Shown here piece after piece: positions 26,101-40,000 of a stretch of 40,000 nucleotides of DNA (its first letter is position 1; every line of letters starts with the position of its first letter). A program made the position numbers and the translations under genes. The stretch comes from Leptospira mayottensis 200901116. Its GTDB lineage: Bacteria > Spirochaetota > Leptospiria > Leptospirales > Leptospiraceae. The notes under the pieces were generated by a model. The model ran no database searches and was not told the DNA's origin. It was given only the letters and a program-made list of their open reading frames with translations. The stretch lies in the NCBI RefSeq assembly GCF_000306675.2, contig NZ_CP024871.1, positions 437,501-477,500 of the forward strand. Reading direction: 5' to 3'.

Positions 26101-26448
26101 ATGGACAAATATTATTCAGAAATCCCCGATGCACTTTGGGAAAAAATAGCACCATTGATTCCTAAAGAAAAGCCCAATCTTCAAGGAGGTCGCAATCGTG
26201 TTCCTTCAAGAATAGTAATGGCAGGTATCATCTATCGAATGAAAACAGGCTGTCAGTGGCGTGCAATTCCCAATGAGTTTGGATCTGGTCAAACTTGTCA
26301 CAGAAGATTTCAAGAATGGGAACGGGCAGGAGTATTCAAAAAGATCTATAAATCTATTTTAAAATATTATGATGTAAAGAATCAGATAGCATGGGACTGG
26401 GCTTCGATGGATTCGGCAATGGTTAAGGCTCCCAAAGGGGGAGTTTAA
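26101..26448 (+). CDS. IS5-family transposase, OrfA (N-terminal part)
   Basis: 115 residues containing the IS5-type N-terminal DNA-binding region (L-W-E-K-I-A-P-L-I-P, then R-N-R-V-P-S-R-I-V-M-A-G-I-I-Y-R-M-K-T-G-C-Q-W-R-A-I-P) and the first catalytic aspartate in S-M-D-S. The frame stops four codons after the A3G5 run at 26434-26441. The continuation lies in the -1 frame (OrfB). The full product needs a frameshift in the shared window. Confidence 0.88.
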   Translation: MDKYYSEIPDALWEKIAPLIPKEKPNLQGGRNRVPSRIVMAGIIYRMKTGCQWRAIPNEFGSGQTCHRRFQEWERAGVFKKIYKSILKYYDVKNQIAWDWASMDSAMVKAPKGGV

Positions 26449-26897
26449 CCGGGAAAAATCCTACAGACCGTGCCAAATTAGGGGTTAAACGGCATATCCT
26501 TACGGATGGAAATGGAATTCCTTTGGCAATTACGTTGACTGGAGCTAACGTTCATGACAAACACGGTGTAAAAGATACGTTGAATTCAATCCTAATATTT
26601 TCCGGAAAAAGAAGAAAAAAGCCAAAACATCTTTGTTTAGATAAAGGTTATGACTTCCAAGATATAGAAGTTTTAATCAAAAGAAGAAACATTCAATCTC
26701 ATATTCGGAAAAAAGGTGAAAAGCCTCTCATCGGTAAATACAATGGAAAATCTAGACGATGGGTCGTTGAAAGAACTAACAGTTGGCACAATCGATTCAG
26801 AGCTATCCTAATTCGTTGGGAAAGAAAATCTGAAAATTATCTTGCATCTCTTTATCTCGCAAGTTCTATCATTGCTTTTAACTTTTTTGATAGGTAG
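26427..26897 (+). CDS. IS5-family transposase, OrfB (catalytic C-terminal part, -1 frame)
   Basis: The frame opens after a stop at 26424 and has no start of its own in the overlap. With a -1 slip on the G5 run, OrfA's K-G-G continues as S-L-T-G-K-N-P-T-D-R, the expected family sequence, giving about 265 residues in all. It holds the second aspartate (C-L-D-K-G-Y-D) and the glutamate (W-V-V-E-R-T-N-S-W), so the DDE triad is complete. An internal ATG at 26523 would lack part of the RNase H fold. Confidence 0.85.
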   Translation, partial: GSQRGSLTGKNPTDRAKLGVKRHILTDGNGIPLAITLTGANVHDKHGVKDTLNSILIFSGKRRKKPKHLCLDKGYDFQDIEVLIKRRNIQSHIRKKGEKPLIGKYNGKSRRWVVERTNSWHNRFRAILIRWERKSENYLASLYLASSIIAFNFFDR

Positions 26898-26988
26898 TTT
26901 TGAGACCGGCTCTAAGTTCGAAATACGAGTCTTTCGATTGTTTTCTGTTGATAAAAATTGTTTTTTAGATGTTTTCCAATGGAATTAG

Positions 26989-27421
<433 letters not shown>

Positions 27422-27439
27422 ATATTAATTATATCAATC

Positions 27440-27478
<39 letters not shown>

Positions 27479-27700
27479 ATCTTGCAAGGGGTTTTTAGCT
27501 TTTATTCTTTGATTTTTCAAACTCTGTAGGAAAAAACGGAACGGAGTAAGAACATTGAAGATAAAACGAAAAAAATTCTAAAAATTTAATGTTGTGGTTC
27601 TAATTATTAAAATCGTTTGGACTTTTTTCCTTATATTGTTAAGTTTCAGGATGAAAAATTGTTCCAAAGAAATTTTAGAGTTTGTTTACTACGAATTTAA

Positions 27701-27865
27701 GAGCCTGTCTTAAAAACCTATAAATATGGGAACTACTGCAATTTTAAAAAACAGGCAAAACTATTCAAAAGCCGATAACTACTTTCCGGGGAGGAAATTC
27801 TCACGTTTTTATTACGAACTTCCTGAATGATCGAAGCAGATTGATTTTAAGAATTTGGTAGGTTC
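27701..27865. repeat. MITE-like element with TAA target duplication
   Basis: Left end GAGCCTGTCTTAAAAACC; the right end is the complement of GAACCTACCAAATTCTTAAAA. The 165-bp body is flanked by TAA at 27698-27700 and 27866-27868. The interior has ATATGGGAACTACTG and TTTTTATTACGAACTTCCTGA, the family core in minus orientation. The remaining spacer 27394-27697 shows nothing else. Confidence 0.72.
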
Positions 27866-27942
27866 TAAAGGTCGGATGTGCGATTCGATTCAAAATCTTA
27901 AAGTTATGGGATATTCCTCTCGTTCGGACGTAAGGTCATTTC

Positions 27943-28634
27943 TCAATCGAATAAGTTATAACGAAGAATGCAATAGATCGCACGAAAACCGTCTTTCCAA
28001 CCGATCTTTTTTCCTTCCGCGTAAGTTCTTCCGTAATAGGAGATGCCGACTTCAAAGATACGAACATCTGGAATTTTCGCGACCTTTGCGGTGATTTCCG
28101 GTTCGAAACCAAAACGATTTTCTTTGATATCGATGGACTGGATGATTTCCCTACGAAATGCTTTATAACAAGTTTCCATGTCCGTTAAGTTGATATTGGT
28201 AAACATGTTGGAAAGAGTAGTTAGCACCATATTTCCCAGGCGATGCCAGTAATAAACAACTCTATGCGGACGTCCGCTCAAGAATCTACTTCCGAATACC
28301 ACATCCGCTTTGCCTTTGTAAATCGGATCGATGACTTCCGGAATTTCAAAAGGGTCGTATTCCAAATCCGCGTCTTGAACGATTACAATATCTCCGGTTG
28401 CGGCTTTAAAACCCGTTCTAAGGGCGGCTCCTTTTCCATAATTGACTTCGTGAAGGATGATTTGATTGGTTAATTTTTTAAGAGCCGGAGTTTGAAGAAG
28501 CTCTCTTGTTCCATCCTTGGAACAATCGTCCACGAGAATGATTTCCTTGTTTTTGATCGGGACTTTCTTTACTGTTTCCAGAATATTACGAATCGTATTT
28601 TTTTCGTTATAACAAGGAATGACGATGGAAACTT

Positions 28635-28638
<4 letters not shown>
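27943..28638 (-). CDS. Family 2 glycosyltransferase (DPM1/GtrB-like)
   Basis: A 231-residue GT2 enzyme without membrane helices. Motifs: S-I-V-I-P-C-Y-N-E (about 4-12), [21 protein letters not shown] (about 69-78), the metal-binding D89-A-D91, and F-G-S-R-F. This resembles polyprenyl-phosphate sugar transferases (dolichol-P-mannose synthase type), which make lipid-linked sugar donors. It is the last gene of a four-gene minus-strand operon and overlaps the preceding gene by four bases (ATGA). Acceptor is inferred only. Confidence 0.88.
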
Positions 28639-29432
<794 letters not shown>

Positions 29433-29444
29433 AGGAGATCTCTC

Positions 29445-30943
<1,499 letters not shown>

Positions 30944-31045
30944 TTTTGTCTTCCCTTTTGTGCCGGTTCCGGAAGTCGCTCGTAGAGGTTTTAAAACCTT
31001 TCAATCGGTGTGGAATTTTAGAAGAATTCGTTTGACAGAAGTTAG

Positions 31046-31086
<41 letters not shown>

Positions 31087-31090
31087 GGCC

Positions 31091-31363
<273 letters not shown>

Positions 31364-31375
31364 AACTACGGAATG

Positions 31376-31453
<78 letters not shown>

Positions 31454-31491
31454 TATACTCTTTCCGGAGAAATTAACCTTTTCTAAAACTT

Positions 31492-34709
<3,218 letters not shown>

Positions 34710-34713
34710 GTTT

Positions 34714-35760
<1,047 letters not shown>

Positions 35761-35776
35761 AAATTCGGAGGGTTTT

Positions 35777-37384
<1,608 letters not shown>

Positions 37385-37976
37385 AGAATTTTTAAACTGC
37401 AATTCGATTGATTGAACTAGAAATGTATCGGATAAGTTACTTTCTTTTTTGTTCCTGCTTCTCGTTTTTGACATTGCTTTAAGGGGAATATCCTTTTTAA
37501 AGACGCATTTATACTTTGGATAGTTTCATCTTTAAATGTATATAACCTTTTTGTAAAAATCGAATGTGGAAAAATCGGTTAATTTCTAAAGTTCGAATTT
37601 TAAAAATCCTTTATAAAGATGATAAGTCGAACCGGAAATTTCTTCGAATCAAAAGAGAACGAGAAATCAAACTCATAACAAAAAATGAACTTTTAGTCAA
37701 ACTTCGAAAACAAGATTTAAGCTTGTGGAAACGCTACGTGGAGATTTCGCGGGAGTTCCCACAGTCTTTATGTTCTTTTTGCAGTTTTAAAAGCGACTTT
37801 TTCGCAGTGAAGAAGGGTTCCCTACTTGTGATGACCAAGATAGTGAGTGATGGTGCTCTGATTTCGTGAGAGTTTTCAGATTTGAGACGGATTTTGATTT
37901 TCTTACACCGAATTCTCATTAGAATATTAGCAGTTTTAGGATTTTATTAGCATCTATTATAGAGAAATAGCAAAAT
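37385..37976. other. Long AT-rich spacer before amtB
   Basis: About 590 bases without a convincing gene. A 101-codon frame at 37564-37869 has no ribosome site and matches nothing. About 37730-37830 contains GAGTTCCCACAGTC, reminiscent of the MITE core, but no terminal repeats were found. Confidence 0.35.
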
Positions 37977-38009
37977 TTCAAAAATTGCTTATTTTTTGGG
38001 CAATTTGAA
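37977..38009. promoter_or_regulatory. Inverted repeat upstream of the amtB sigma-54 promoter
   Basis: TTCAAAAATTGC and GCAATTTGAA form a 10-bp dyad with one bulged A and an 11-base spacer. It sits about 146 bases upstream of the -24/-12 element, the usual distance for an activator (enhancer-binding) site. It could instead be a chance AT-rich dyad. Confidence 0.35.
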
Positions 38010-38154
38010 GTATTTAATTCATTCGAAGTTTGGAATTTTTATAGTTTTAGTCTTAGTTTCGATTTGTATTTGGCTCTTCTTTCAAGAAATGCAGGATCTA
38101 CTATATTCCAGAGTAGTCTTTTCATATTCTGAAAATTCTTAAATTATTCTTTAG

Positions 38155-38171
38155 TTGGTATCGATTTTGCA
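38155..38171 (+). promoter_or_regulatory. Sigma-54 (RpoN) promoter of amtB
   Basis: TTGGTATCGATTTTGCA has GG and GC separated by exactly 10 bases, matching the -24/-12 consensus TTGGCACG-N4-TTGCA at the key positions. It is about 30 bases upstream of the amtB start. Nitrogen-regulated amtB-PII operons commonly use sigma-54. Confidence 0.7.
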
Positions 38172-38201
38172 AGTAATAGGTATCAATTGATTGGGATGAG
38201 A

Positions 38202-39491
<1,290 letters not shown>

Positions 39492-39507
39492 TTAACTACC
39501 GAAGGAT

Positions 39508-39870
<363 letters not shown>

Positions 39871-39881
39871 TTTTTTTACTA

Positions 39882-40000
39882 AAGGTCTGTTCCAAAAACT
39901 TAAATGAAATAAACTATCATTACCCGGTAAGTTCGTAATAAAATGCTGGGGTTCTCGCAGATTACATCGTCTTGGTAGTTTATGGATTTGGAGCAGTCTT
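39882..40000. repeat. MITE-like repeat copy running to the window edge
   Basis: Left end AGGTCTGTTCCAAAAACTT; the visible right part ends GATTTGGAGCAGTCTT, whose complement AAGACTGCTCCAAATC mirrors it. The interior has GTAAGTTCGTAATAAAATGC, GCAGATTACATCGTC and TTGGTAGTTTATGG, closely matching the copy at 1156. The outer boundary may lie just past the edge. Confidence 0.6.

Larger units (their letters stand above)
26048..26912 (+). mobile_element. Complete IS5-family (IS427-like) insertion sequence
   Basis: An 865-bp element with perfect 17-bp terminal inverted repeats, GAGCCGGTCTCAAAACT at the left and its exact complement at the right, flanked by TAA on both sides (26045-26047 and 26913-26915), a short TNA-type duplication as described for IS5-family groups. 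It carries two overlapping frames encoding one DDE transposase through a -1 shift. Intact ends, intact catalytic residues and exact duplications suggest a recent, possibly active copy. Confidence 0.92.

Noticed and set aside
26101..26897. IS transposase as a plain pseudogene
   Set aside because: Exact ends, exact target duplication, complete DDE residues and a slippery run in the overlap favour programmed frameshifting over decay, though this is not proven.
37564..37869. 101-codon plus-strand ORF in the amtB upstream region
   Set aside because: No ribosome site, biased Lys/Arg/Leu composition typical of AT-rich spacer, partly overlapping repeat-like sequence, no recognised domain.

Overview
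The window is a stretch of a Leptospira chromosome, most likely from the pathogenic (L. interrogans-like) group. The evidence is a recognisable flagellar coiling protein FcpA (an unusual periplasmic-flagellum sheath protein), FliL beside the Kdo-activating enzyme KdsB, spirochaete-type lipoproteins, an alternative GlmU in a glmM-glmS cluster, frequent GTG/TTG starts, and AT-rich gene-poor spacers full of degenerate repeats. This is inferred from gene content; no database search was possible.

Layout. 1-1.1 kb: end of fliL, then kdsB. 1.4-6.2 kb (minus strand): a STAS protein, a cytochrome c lipoprotein, a DUF35 protein, a MORN/zinc-finger membrane pair, and a TIGR02757 protein translationally coupled to HMG-CoA lyase. 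6.7-9.8 kb (minus): a CARDB lipoprotein and fcpA, each with a clear terminator, separated by a highly structured 134-bp element. 10-13.4 kb (plus): DnaC-like ATPase-folK-panB with overlapping ends, then a DAHP synthase. 13.4-13.7 kb: a 34-bp VNTR. 13.7-16.9 kb (minus): a DUF2461 protein, a membrane protein and a NarL-type two-component system. 17.4-21.7 kb (plus): an EAL-domain protein and a TonB-dependent receptor whose 5' end holds ten TTTC units and is out of frame. 21.8-25 kb: an RlmK-like methyltransferase, an epoxide-hydrolase-like enzyme and an outer-membrane protein. 26-26.9 kb: a complete IS5/IS427-like element. 27-31 kb (minus): a STAS protein and a four-gene operon ending in a GT2 glycosyltransferase. 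31-37.4 kb (plus): rpsT, tRNA-Val, glmM-glmS-alternative glmU (UDP-GlcNAc synthesis), and a methylcrotonyl-CoA carboxylase beta subunit. 38-40 kb: amtB and a PII protein behind a sigma-54-type promoter.

Two observations stand out. First, the TonB-dependent receptor looks like a phase-variable contingency locus: in the frame of its signal peptide there is no ATG, GTG or TTG, and the only plausible upstream ATG reads through the (TTTC)10 tract and stops. Nine or twelve units would restore one continuous ORF. Second, at least seven 120-180-bp degenerate repeats carry terminal inverted repeats of the form GAGyyTGTCyCAAAAC, near-identical to the ends of the IS at 26 kb. Three of them and the IS are flanked by exact TNA duplications, so they look like MITEs mobilised by that transposase.

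Metabolic links: HMG-CoA lyase and the MCC beta subunit belong to leucine/isovalerate breakdown. KdsB and the glm cluster feed LPS and peptidoglycan. AmtB and PII handle ammonium uptake and nitrogen sensing.
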